This document shows, one piece after another, positions 7,905 through 13,741 of a DNA stretch of 44,014 nucleotides. Under the pieces are notes generated by a model. That model was given only the letters and a program-made list of their open reading frames with translations, made no database searches and was not told where the DNA came from. Location of the stretch: NCBI GenBank assembly GCA_017533325.1, contig JAFXIF010000050.1, positions 1 through 44,014 on the forward strand, in the 5' to 3' direction. This DNA is from Alphaproteobacteria bacterium. GTDB lineage: Bacteria > Pseudomonadota > Alphaproteobacteria > CAAHEQ01 > UBA3637. Each line of letters begins with the position of its first letter. Positions within the stretch are counted from its first letter, which is position 1. The position numbers were made by a program, and so were the translations under genes.

Positions 7905-9557
7905 TTACATTCTAAATAATCCAGCAGGTACACCATAAAGCGGCATAGGTCTTGCGCATTGAAGCTCAACATATCCATCCATCCAAAATTCAGGTTCATC
8001 CTGAACAGCTAATAAACGTTTAAACGGTGGATTTTCTTCAATAAAATCTGAGCCAAGAGTAGGGGCTGAATCAAAGACTTGAGCCAAATGCCAAATATCC
8101 AATGAATCACTTGCGCCGGTAGTAACATTTTTAGAGGTTGATCGCATTTTACCGGTGATTTGCGATGGATAGTAACGATATTCAGCATTTCGTTCTTGAT
8201 AACCAAAAGCGATATTGTCAGCGTCAGTACCGGTTGCATAAAGTTCTTTCATTAAAACTGCCTGTTCGCCAATATTTGCCAACTGCGGAATGTAAGTATC
8301 ATATAATGTACGTCTTGACAAGCGACGAGGGAGACCTTGCTGATATGCTAAATCTGTTCGAATTGAAATAAAGCCATATACAAAACCATGTTCGGTGAAA
8401 GATTTTGAAAAACCAATACCGTCATTTAAATTTGAAATACCGTAAGCAAAAGCGGCAAGGTTACCTTGCGGAGAGGTCGCGTCAGAAGATGACTGTTGAA
8501 CAACCGGATTAACTTTAATTCTGATTGAACCACCGCCAAGAAATTCTGCACGTTGTAAACGAGCGTCTGGGGATACAACACCAAACAAAGAGCGGACAAT
8601 TTCTGTATAACGTGAACCACCGCGGGCCCAGGCTTCTTGAAGGGATTGAAGCGCGAACGCTTGACGAAGTGTATTAATTGAAGCAGCTGCTGCTTCTGTT
8701 AAGTCTGCGATTAATCCTGTTCTTTCAGGATTTGCCGAGAAGTATAGGTTAGTGTTACTGTCAAAAACCGAGGTATTTGCTAATGATAATCTTGCCGGTG
8801 CGCTTCCTCCTTCTTCAACTCTCCAATAAAGTGAGCTTCCAGTTGTTGAACCTGGTGTATTAACAAAAACCGGTGATTGTCCATTTGATATAACCGGAGC
8901 CGTCAACCCAAGCGGAATATCAACACCAGGACCTTTTTGAGGCCATGGGAGACAAGATGTAAAATAATCGTGCCGTTTATTTCTTTTCTTCAAAACGAAA
9001 TCCGTATAATTATCAGGACCGTCACCTTTTGGAACAGGGAGAGAATCTTGTAAATTTTCATCTCTAAACCATTGATTATAAATAAGATTGTATGCGCGGC
9101 AATCCAAATTATTGAATTTTAAACCTGGAACGTGAAGTGGAACACCAAAATAATCTTGGAGATCTTGGGCTTTCGTTCCACCAACTTCAATATTATTAAC
9201 TTTTTTAGATGCTGGACAAGCAGACTCCGGATATACATAATCAATTGAATCACCTGGATCCTCTTGTTGACCGAAAAACTGTTCTGAATGCTCCCAAACC
9301 AAACGTTGCGGAACGAAGAAGAAAAAGAAATCAGCCCATATATTCGACATAACAGGAACAATCGGTGTTGTCATACGTATCAACGCATGAAGGCGCGCAC
9401 GGAACGTATCGCCTGGAAGTACATCATCCGCATAAAATGGAACGATATAGCCACCGTCAAGGGTCGTGTGGAAATCATAAGACCGATCAAACGATGATCG
9501 CGGAATATTCACATGTGGAACCTGTGAAAATAAGTGTTTGTTGCCTCTTTTTTTCAT
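7905..9557 (-). CDS. Gokushovirus VP1, major capsid protein
   Basis: Single jelly-roll capsid protein of Microviridae (phiX F-like), 550 aa, which is in the normal range for gokushoviruses. Diagnostic segments are the N-terminal HVNIPRSSFDRSYDF, then DDVLPGDTFR, NIWADFFFFFVPQRLVWE and the C-terminal CARPMPLYGVPAGLFRM. The central variable stretch (about residues 205-290, PVISNGQSPVFVNTPG onward) corresponds to the threefold 'mushroom' insertion loop that distinguishes gokushoviruses from phiX-like phages and contacts the receptor. The start codon overlaps the stop of the 39-aa ORF upstream (ATGA). Confidence 0.98.
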   Translation of the reverse strand: MKKRGNKHLFSQVPHVNIPRSSFDRSYDFHTTLDGGYIVPFYADDVLPGDTFRARLHALIRMTTPIVPVMSNIWADFFFFFVPQRLVWEHSEQFFGQQEDPGDSIDYVYPESACPASKKVNNIEVGGTKAQDLQDYFGVPLHVPGLKFNNLDCRAYNLIYNQWFRDENLQDSLPVPKGDGPDNYTDFVLKKRNKRHDYFTSCLPWPQKGPGVDIPLGLTAPVISNGQSPVFVNTPGSTTGSSLYWRVEEGGSAPARLSLANTSVFDSNTNLYFSANPERTGLIADLTEAAAASINTLRQAFALQSLQEAWARGGSRYTEIVRSLFGVVSPDARLQRAEFLGGGSIRIKVNPVVQQSSSDATSPQGNLAAFAYGISNLNDGIGFSKSFTEHGFVYGFISIRTDLAYQQGLPRRLSRRTLYDTYIPQLANIGEQAVLMKELYATGTDADNIAFGYQERNAEYRYYPSQITGKMRSTSKNVTTGASDSLDIWHLAQVFDSAPTLGSDFIEENPPFKRLLAVQDEPEFWMDGYVELQCARPMPLYGVPAGLFRM

Positions 9558-9673
9558 CTTTTAGTACCTTTCAACAATTCAATTACAACTTCAATAAACG
9601 TTTTTAAAGCACTAGCAACGGGTCCAACTATGCTTAAATAAAATAAAAAACCTTTCTTTTCTTTGTCTGACAT
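9554..9673 (-). CDS. Small hydrophobic phage ORF upstream of VP1 (39 aa)
   Basis: ATG at 9673, TGA at 9556-9554. Its stop overlaps the VP1 start as ATGA. The product (MSDKEKKGFLFYLSIVGPVA... ending GTKR) has a charged head, a hydrophobic/amphipathic stretch of about 27 residues and a basic tail, compatible with a single membrane helix. A purine-rich AGAGG precedes the start. It is encoded just downstream of the large intergenic hairpin. One possible role is a membrane-active lysis peptide, because gokushoviruses lack a recognisable phiX E gene. The overlap may alternatively serve only to couple VP1 translation. Confidence 0.62.
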   Translation of the reverse strand: MSDKEKKGFLFYLSIVGPVASALKTFIEVVIELLKGTKR

Positions 9674-9713
9674 TTTTTACCTCTTTTTCTGCCACCTGCA
9701 CTTCGTTTGGTGT

Positions 9714-9756
9714 CACCTAGCACAGTTAACATCAAGTAGGTTAACTGTGCTAGGTG
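9714..9756. repeat. Perfect 17-bp inverted repeat in the VP3-VP1 spacer
   Basis: CACCTAGCACAGTTAAC (9714-9730) and its exact complement GTTAACTGTGCTAGGTG (9740-9756) flank a 9-base loop. It sits in the only sizeable intergenic gap inside the phage (9674-9760). On the minus (coding) strand it is not followed by a T-run, so a simple intrinsic terminator is unlikely. In an ssDNA genome such a hairpin could serve as a complementary-strand priming site, packaging signal or attenuator, or protect the mRNA 3' end of the early genes. Confidence 0.85.
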
Positions 9757-9760
9757 TTTT

Positions 9761-10219
9761 CTAGCCTGCTACAGCAGGCTCGGAGTTACCCACAACTGAC
9801 CCTTGACTAGGAGGGGTCTGGGTCGTGTGGATAACTCCATTCGAGTCTTGTATGGCGGGGGCTTCCACAAGACCGAGTTTCACAGCCTCTTCTTGATTTG
9901 AAGAATCCTCTAAAAATGAGATAAGTTTGCCAGGATTGTTATCAAATCTGGAACGAATAGAAGAGGGGAGCGCATCAAACTCTTGCTGCGCCTTAGCTAC
10001 CATGCATTGGGCCTTAAAAAAACTAAAGTTTTGATCAAAACCGCTAAAATCAGGCGGATTTGTTGGAATTTCGTTAGGTGCACCAAAAGCACCGGTGCGC
10101 ACATAACGAGCGACCGTCGTATTAACATCGCAATCAACCATGTGATTCTGTTCGGTCATACCTGGTCCACATTTCAAACCTGTTATTTTTGGTCTATTGT
10201 TCAATGTTTTGTACTTCAT
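9761..10219 (-). CDS. Gokushovirus VP3, internal scaffolding protein
   Basis: Internal scaffold (phiX B-like role) for procapsid assembly; 152 aa. Family features are the N-terminal MTEQNHMVDCDVNTTVARY segment, the FDQNFSFFKAQCMV motif and the conserved helix AQQEFDALPSSIRSRF-DNNP-GKLISFLED followed by EEAVKLGLVE. The C-terminal tail is Gly/Ser/Pro rich and its DNA forms strong hairpins. The start overlaps the end of VP5 by 26 bases, with SD AAAGGA. Confidence 0.95.
   Translation of the reverse strand: MKYKTLNNRPKITGLKCGPGMTEQNHMVDCDVNTTVARYVRTGAFGAPNEIPTNPPDFSGFDQNFSFFKAQCMVAKAQQEFDALPSSIRSRFDNNPGKLISFLEDSSNQEEAVKLGLVEAPAIQDSNGVIHTTQTPPSQGSVVGNSEPAVAG
9763..9838. repeat. Pair of hairpins within the 3' end of VP3
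   Basis: An 8-bp perfect stem AGCCTGCT-AC-AGCAGGCT (9763-9780) covers the last VP3 codons. Next to it, GGAGTTACCCACA (9782-9794) pairs with TGTGGATAACTCC (9826-9838) with one mismatch and encloses smaller GACCC/GGGTC pairings (9798-9824). Together with the intergenic 17-bp repeat this gives three consecutive stem-loops over about 125 bases. Confidence 0.75.
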
Positions 10220-10472
10220 TTGTTTTTCCTTTCTTATATTCAGAACCGCGGCCTAATAATAAAGGCGCCTGGTTAGTATATTCAGCTGTCAAATCATCAT
10301 ATTCAGCTATTTCATAAAGTTCAAAATCTTCGGGATAATCATGCAAAGATGTATTTGGAGTATTAACAGCTGTCATAAATGACCGGAGGGCTTCACCACG
10401 AGCCGTAGCGGTAAATGTTTGCTTGTAAACTAAAGACTTGTTATCATAAACTGCATAAACTTTAACTTTCAT
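10194..10472 (-). CDS. Gokushovirus VP5, small non-structural protein
   Basis: 92-aa product beginning MKVKVYAVYDNKSLVYKQTF, with the conserved pattern A..SFM.AVN.P...L..YPEDFELYEIAEYDD. This matches the microvirus non-structural protein family usually labelled VP5 or phage ORF5; a role as a switch from dsDNA to ssDNA synthesis is often proposed but not shown here. Its start lies in the last codons of VP4 (11-base overlap), and its end overlaps the VP3 start, so all three are translationally coupled. Confidence 0.9.
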   Translation of the reverse strand: MKVKVYAVYDNKSLVYKQTFTATARGEALRSFMTAVNTPNTSLHDYPEDFELYEIAEYDDLTAEYTNQAPLLLGRGSEYKKGKTNEVQNIEQ

Positions 10473-11436
10473 TTTCTATTTTCCTTTTAAGTTTCCTGAA
10501 ACGGGCAAGCTGGCACTCTTCACGAGCTTCCAACCTCTCAGGAGTGTTATCAGGTGAGGCGTGCGCCCGTTCAGCACGCCTCTTCTTGACTTCTTCTAAT
10601 CCATGTGGATCAAAAGTGTCATAAATGTTGTCATAGTACCGGGGAGGCTTAAACTTTTTATTTTTGTAAGTCACAAAATCTGAGGGATATACATCTTTAT
10701 AATATGTTTCAAACCAGCGACGGCCAATACCTTCACGGTTAGACATTCGAGTAAATTCCGGTGTACGTATAACACCGGTAATAGGATCCGCATAATGATC
10801 TATTGCTTTCTCACCGGTAATTTTTTTACAAATATAACGCGCAACATAGGCTGCGCTCTCAAAAGTTACATCGCCGATAGTGCAAAATCCTAACGGTTGA
10901 CCATATTCATCTGACCAAAGCTTTTCCAGGGAAGGGGAACGATAAAGACAAACACCGTTATTCACGGACCAAAGATATTTATCGTCAAAATCAAAATTGA
11001 ACAGGCAGGCATGCCAATGCGGCCGATTTAAAAGTTCACCATACTCACCGCAAGCGTAAAAGCGAATAGGGAACTCAACACGACCATTTTTAGCCTGCGC
11101 GTCTTTACCTTTAAACTTTTTGCGCAAACGCTTCATAAACAGCTGAAAATCGCGGTAATCTAAAGAGCCATCAACCGGATAATGTTCGGGGTTATAAGTA
11201 AGCGTTATAAAACAGTTATCATGCCACAACGAAGCCTCGTGAACGCAACGCAAAGCCCATTCTTTCGATTTGTCAATACGACATCCAATACATTGACCGC
11301 ACGGAACCTGAGAATGCTCTACAGAAAAAGCTGAAGCAGGAATAGAACCACGACTAAAAACAAATCTACGTTTTCTGCAACCTGTTTCATCTATAAACTT
11401 CACCAGATAACCTTCAATTGGCTTAAAACACGTCAT
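10462..11436 (-). CDS. Gokushovirus VP4, rolling-circle replication initiator
   Basis: HUH endonuclease that nicks the replicative form and becomes linked to the 5' end during rolling-circle replication. The 324-aa protein shows the microvirus Rep layout: N-terminal paired cysteines PCGQCIGCR, motif 1 FITLTYN, motif 2 RPHWHACLF with the HxH metal ligands, and motif 3 AAYVARYICKK with two candidate catalytic tyrosines spaced as in phiX gpA. A Lys/Arg-rich tail ends the protein. The start overlaps the stop of the J-like gene (ATGA). Confidence 0.97.
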   Translation of the reverse strand: MTCFKPIEGYLVKFIDETGCRKRRFVFSRGSIPASAFSVEHSQVPCGQCIGCRIDKSKEWALRCVHEASLWHDNCFITLTYNPEHYPVDGSLDYRDFQLFMKRLRKKFKGKDAQAKNGRVEFPIRFYACGEYGELLNRPHWHACLFNFDFDDKYLWSVNNGVCLYRSPSLEKLWSDEYGQPLGFCTIGDVTFESAAYVARYICKKITGEKAIDHYADPITGVIRTPEFTRMSNREGIGRRWFETYYKDVYPSDFVTYKNKKFKPPRYYDNIYDTFDPHGLEEVKKRRAERAHASPDNTPERLEAREECQLARFRKLKRKIENES

Positions 11437-11549
11437 AAACGAACACCACCGCGCATAGGTCTTGGGTTGACATTAATTGCTTTTGTTTTGTTGGCTGTTT
11501 TTGTAAAATAACGTTTTGAGCCTGATTTTGTCATTTTGCGTCTTTTCAT
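11433..11549 (-). CDS. Gokushovirus J-like DNA-binding/packaging peptide (38 aa)
   Basis: ATG at 11549, TGA at 11435-11433. The product begins MKRRKMTKSGSKRYFTKTA, is extremely basic in its first half (Lys/Arg/Thr/Ser), and ends PRPMRGGVRL, the layout of the small DNA-packaging protein of gokushoviruses (Chlamydia phage ORF8 / VP8, functional analogue of phiX J). It would coat the ssDNA inside the capsid. SD AAAGGC precedes the start. Its stop is coupled to the VP4 start. Confidence 0.9.
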   Translation of the reverse strand: MKRRKMTKSGSKRYFTKTANKTKAINVNPRPMRGGVRL

Positions 11550-11561
11550 TTTTTTTGCCTT

Positions 11562-11855
11562 TCAATCTAAAAAAAACATATCACCGGGAATAATAAGATC
11601 TTTAATAGGTCTTAATTCATCAACCGCATAACCTTCACGCATTAAGTGGTTGAACATTTTAACTTTTGACTTATAAGATAATTTATCATTATCATTTTTT
11701 AAAACCTGATAGATGATCCAATTAGAATCATCTCTTTGTTTCCGTACAACTTCCAAAATCTCTGTTAAAATCTTTCGAGACATCCAGCGTTCGCGTCTTT
11801 TTTCGGCCATTTGTCTACTTTGCACACCCTTGTTAAATCTTTGTTTTTCTGACAT
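11562..11855 (-). CDS. Unknown phage protein, first gene of the prophage (97 aa)
   Basis: Starts MSEKQRFNKGVQSRQMAEKR at 11855, with a strong SD (AAGGAG, 8 bases upstream). The N-terminal 30 residues are highly basic (RQMAEKRRERWMSRK), followed by predicted helices and the tail ELRPIKDLIIPGDMFFLD. No standard domain is recognised. The gene sits next to the right attachment site and is the first of the transcribed block. The place and basic character would fit a DNA-binding regulator or an integration accessory factor, but this is inference. Confidence 0.75.
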   Translation of the reverse strand: MSEKQRFNKGVQSRQMAEKRRERWMSRKILTEILEVVRKQRDDSNWIIYQVLKNDNDKLSYKSKVKMFNHLMREGYAVDELRPIKDLIIPGDMFFLD

Positions 11856-11868
11856 AATTTTTTCTCCT

Positions 11869-11896
11869 TGTATACATAAGATAAATTATGCGACAA
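11869..11896. other. Right attachment site (dif-like, best dif match)
   Basis: On the + strand the site is TGTATACATAA (XerD-type arm), GATAAA (centre) and TTATGCGACAA (XerC-type arm). CATAA and TTATG flank the 6-bp centre symmetrically, as in every dif. Read on the minus strand the XerC arm is TTGTCGCATAA, close to the GGTGCGCATAA of E. coli dif, and the XerD arm starts TTATGTATA versus TTATGTTAA. Joining this XerC arm (host side) with the left arm at 6782-6792 reconstructs the unoccupied chromosomal site. The SD of the first phage gene lies only 3-8 bases inside it. Confidence 0.88.
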
Positions 11897-11995
11897 ATGT
11901 ATATAACCCCCTCAAGGCATAAATTGTTGTCAATTAAGGATAATTAAAATAATCTATTTTAACTCTCTTTTAAGATTTACTATGCCGGACTTTGA

Positions 11996-12095
11996 AGCTG
12001 CCGCTAATTTAGCTAAAAGGATTGAAAAATTAGAAAGCAAAAACAATCTTGTTTTTCGGCGCCGCGATTCATTTATGCACGGATAACGGTGTAAG
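11996..12095 (+). pseudogene. Decayed fragment of tsaD
   Basis: About 100 bases on the + strand match the 3' part of the intact tsaD, which lies 1.8 kb away on the minus strand. GCCGCTAATTTAGCT, then ATTGAAAA-TTAG-AAGCAAAAACAATC, then ATTCATTTATGCACGGA-AACGG-GT are shared with only scattered substitutions. The segment encodes AANLA...IEKLESKNNLVF...HG, corresponding to AANLAVREMIEKLASKNNLVF and HLCTDNGV of TsaD, but has lost about 9 bases after AANLA and 2 bases before the HLC motif, shifting the frame. No start, no complete domain: a relic of a duplicated or imported copy. Confidence 0.85.
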
Positions 12096-12100
12096 GAAAA

Positions 12101-12132
12101 ATCGTAATATCTGCACATCGTAATATCCGCAC
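12101..12132. repeat. 16-bp tandem repeat, two copies
   Basis: ATCGTAATATCTGCAC (12101-12116) is followed directly by ATCGTAATATCCGCAC (12117-12132), one mismatch. It lies immediately after the tsaD relic. It is too short and too few in copy to be a CRISPR. Confidence 0.8.
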
Positions 12133-12515
12133 TTTGTTTTCTTTAACTCGTTTTTTAATAATTTTAGGTTAAATGCTGGCGGTCCATACTTCCTTCCTGA
12201 TTAACTCTATTATTTCCTTGTCATTTTGCTCTTATGGGTTCATCCCTAATTTTATTACCCAATACCCCTTTTAAGGACATATTTTGAGCTTAAAAATGGA
12301 TCAAAATTTCTTAAAATTTATCATTTTTCCTTGATTTTCAGGCTTTTTAAAGGTGTTTTTAAAAAAAACAAGGCCAATTTTCAGCCAAATTATCCTTTCT
12401 ATTCGATTTAAACTACGACACCGTTCCTAAAAATTCGTGTCCTATAAAATCATTTTGGGCTATAGCAAAATTCATCCTACATTTTAAACAGGACTCATTT
12501 TTTTCCTTTGAGATA

Positions 12516-12559
12516 CAAAAATCCCAAAAGAAATTATTTAATTTTCCTTTGGGATTTTG
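12516..12559 (-). terminator. Rho-independent terminator of trxA
   Basis: CAAAATCCCAAAGG (minus strand, 12559-12546) pairs with CTTTTGGGATTTTTG (12530-12516) around an AT-rich loop, with the T-rich side downstream of trxA. It lies 23 bases past the trxA stop. Confidence 0.8.
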
Positions 12560-12581
12560 AATCGAAAAAAATTAAAACAAA

Positions 12582-12893
12582 TTAAATGTTACTTTTAATC
12601 CAACTGATAAGTTCCGGTTTTAACATTGCACCTGTTTTTTTAGCAACCGGTTGTCCGTTTTTAAAAATAATCAAAGTTGGAAGACTTTGAATATCCAATG
12701 TTTCCGGTGTTGCCGGTGATTCATCAACATCCATTTTGTAAACGTTGATTTCAGGCATTTCTTCTGAGATTTCAGAAACAATCGGGAGCATTTGTCTGCA
12801 TGGACCACACCAGGTTGCAAAAAAGTCAACTAACACCGGTTTTTGAGATTCCAATACTTTTGCACCAAATTCTACGTCATTGATAATTTCCAT
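12582..12893 (-). CDS. trxA: Thioredoxin
   Basis: Cytosolic dithiol-disulfide oxidoreductase. The 103-aa protein has the thioredoxin fold with FFATWCGPCRQMLP (active-site CGPC, about residues 29-38), DVDESP, the cis-proline in QSLPTLIIFKNGQ (about residue 72) and the final helix ELISWIKSNI. SD AAGGAG lies 8 bases before ATG. In many Alphaproteobacteria trxA directly follows addA; here it stands apart, next to the terminus region. Confidence 0.97.
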   Translation of the reverse strand: MEIINDVEFGAKVLESQKPVLVDFFATWCGPCRQMLPIVSEISEEMPEINVYKMDVDESPATPETLDIQSLPTLIIFKNGQPVAKKTGAMLKPELISWIKSNI

Positions 12894-12923
12894 AAGTTAT
12901 CTCCTTTTTTACTTGAGTTGATA

Positions 12924-13673
12924 TTACGCCCCTTCCCTGAAATGTTGTTTATTTTCAACATTTGGAGCGGTGTTTGATTTAAGTTTTTTAATTTTTACCG
13001 AAGAATCTTTAATTTCATTATAAAGATCATTAATTCCAATATTTTCATAAGATTGTGGCTTAATTTCATCAATCTTATTTTGAATAAATTCTTTTAATTC
13101 AATAGGTTTTTTCAAAGAAAGAAGCCTTAATTCCTCAGCTGTTTCAATTAACCCCGAAAACCGATTGATTCTTAAACTTGCCAAACCGGGTTGTTCATTT
13201 TGAGTTGTATATTGAGAAATAACAGAAATCATCACATCAACCGCTGTTTTTCCTTCTTTATTTTTCTCTTTAAAATCAATGCCTTGTGCTTTTAAAGAGG
13301 CGATAACCTTTTTATTTAGAGGCATTGAAGCAATCAAATAAAATCCGGCATGTTCTCCACGATCATTTTTATCTGAAAAAGAGTATCCCGCTTTTCCCAT
13401 TTCAGTTACCAAACGGGGAGATAAACGTCCAAAGTAAGCCAAATAATCGCCTAAGCGATATTCCGAATCCAATGTGGGATTTAAATCGCATTGTCGTTTT
13501 TTTAATAAATCAACAACCGAAAAATCAAAATTAAATCTTCCGATTAACGATCTTAAAACCGGCACAACTAATTTTTTTGATATGGGTCTATCTGACTGTG
13601 CCAGGACCTTTTTAATTTCATCCAAAGACTGTTTATCAATAGCCTTTCTTAATAATTTTTCTTCTTTTGTCAT
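12924..13673 (-). CDS. Ankyrin-repeat-like protein, function unknown
   Basis: The reading frame is open from 13691, but the strong SD GGAGGAAG lies 10 bases before the ATG at 13673, so I place the start there (249 aa, MTKEEKLLRKAID). At least two segments resemble degenerate ankyrin repeats: NDRGEHAGFYLIASMPLNKKVIASLKAQGIDF and KNKEGKTAVDVMISV (about residues 110-155 of the shorter form). The rest is helical and charged, with no signal peptide or membrane segment. It lies between tsaD and trxA, 30 bases before the latter, so it is probably expressed with it. Host-associated Alphaproteobacteria often carry ankyrin proteins; nothing here shows secretion. Confidence 0.75.
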   Translation of the reverse strand: MTKEEKLLRKAIDKQSLDEIKKVLAQSDRPISKKLVVPVLRSLIGRFNFDFSVVDLLKKRQCDLNPTLDSEYRLGDYLAYFGRLSPRLVTEMGKAGYSFSDKNDRGEHAGFYLIASMPLNKKVIASLKAQGIDFKEKNKEGKTAVDVMISVISQYTTQNEQPGLASLRINRFSGLIETAEELRLLSLKKPIELKEFIQNKIDEIKPQSYENIGINDLYNEIKDSSVKIKKLKSNTAPNVENKQHFREGA

Positions 13674-13741
13674 AAATATATCTTCCTCCATTTATGAAAC
13701 AATATTTTATATATAGCAAGGATGAAATAGTCTTGTCAATA

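Larger units (their letters stand above)
6784..11887 (-). mobile_element. Integrated gokushovirus (Microviridae) prophage, about 5.09 kb
   Basis: The distance between the two copies of the 17-bp repeat gives an excised circle of 5087 bases, a normal gokushovirus genome size. It encodes the complete hallmark set on one strand: VP1 major capsid, VP2 pilot, VP3 scaffold, VP4 rolling-circle Rep, VP5 and a J-like basic peptide, plus four further small genes. There is no integrase gene; this is expected of microviruses that use the host XerC/XerD at dif, as reported for enterobacterial gokushovirus prophages and Bacteroidetes microvirus prophages. All reading frames are intact, so it could be a live prophage. 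Confidence 0.95.
11897..12580. other. Non-coding stretch between prophage and trxA
   Basis: About 680 bases without an intact gene. It holds the tsaD relic (11996-12095), a 16-bp tandem repeat (12101-12132), short broken minus-strand reading frames (for example KEIIELIRKEVWTASI ending near 12174) that look like decayed coding sequence of unknown origin, and the trxA terminator at its right end. It appears to be a graveyard at the presumed chromosome terminus. Confidence 0.65.

Noticed and set aside
11864-11896. Hybrid promoter across the right dif site (TTGTCG, 16 bases, TATACA on the minus strand) that integration would create
   Set aside because: Both hexamers match only 4 of 6 and the start would fall inside the SD of the first phage gene, removing it.
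6754-11913. TATAACCCCTC / TATAACCCCCTC outside both attachment sites as a target-site duplication
   Set aside because: It lies at different distances from the two sites (about 20 bases left, 6 bases right) and differs by one base; Xer recombination makes no target duplication.
12101-12132. Possible CRISPR or iteron from the ATCGTAATATC repeats
   Set aside because: Only two adjacent copies, no spacers, no rep or cas gene nearby.
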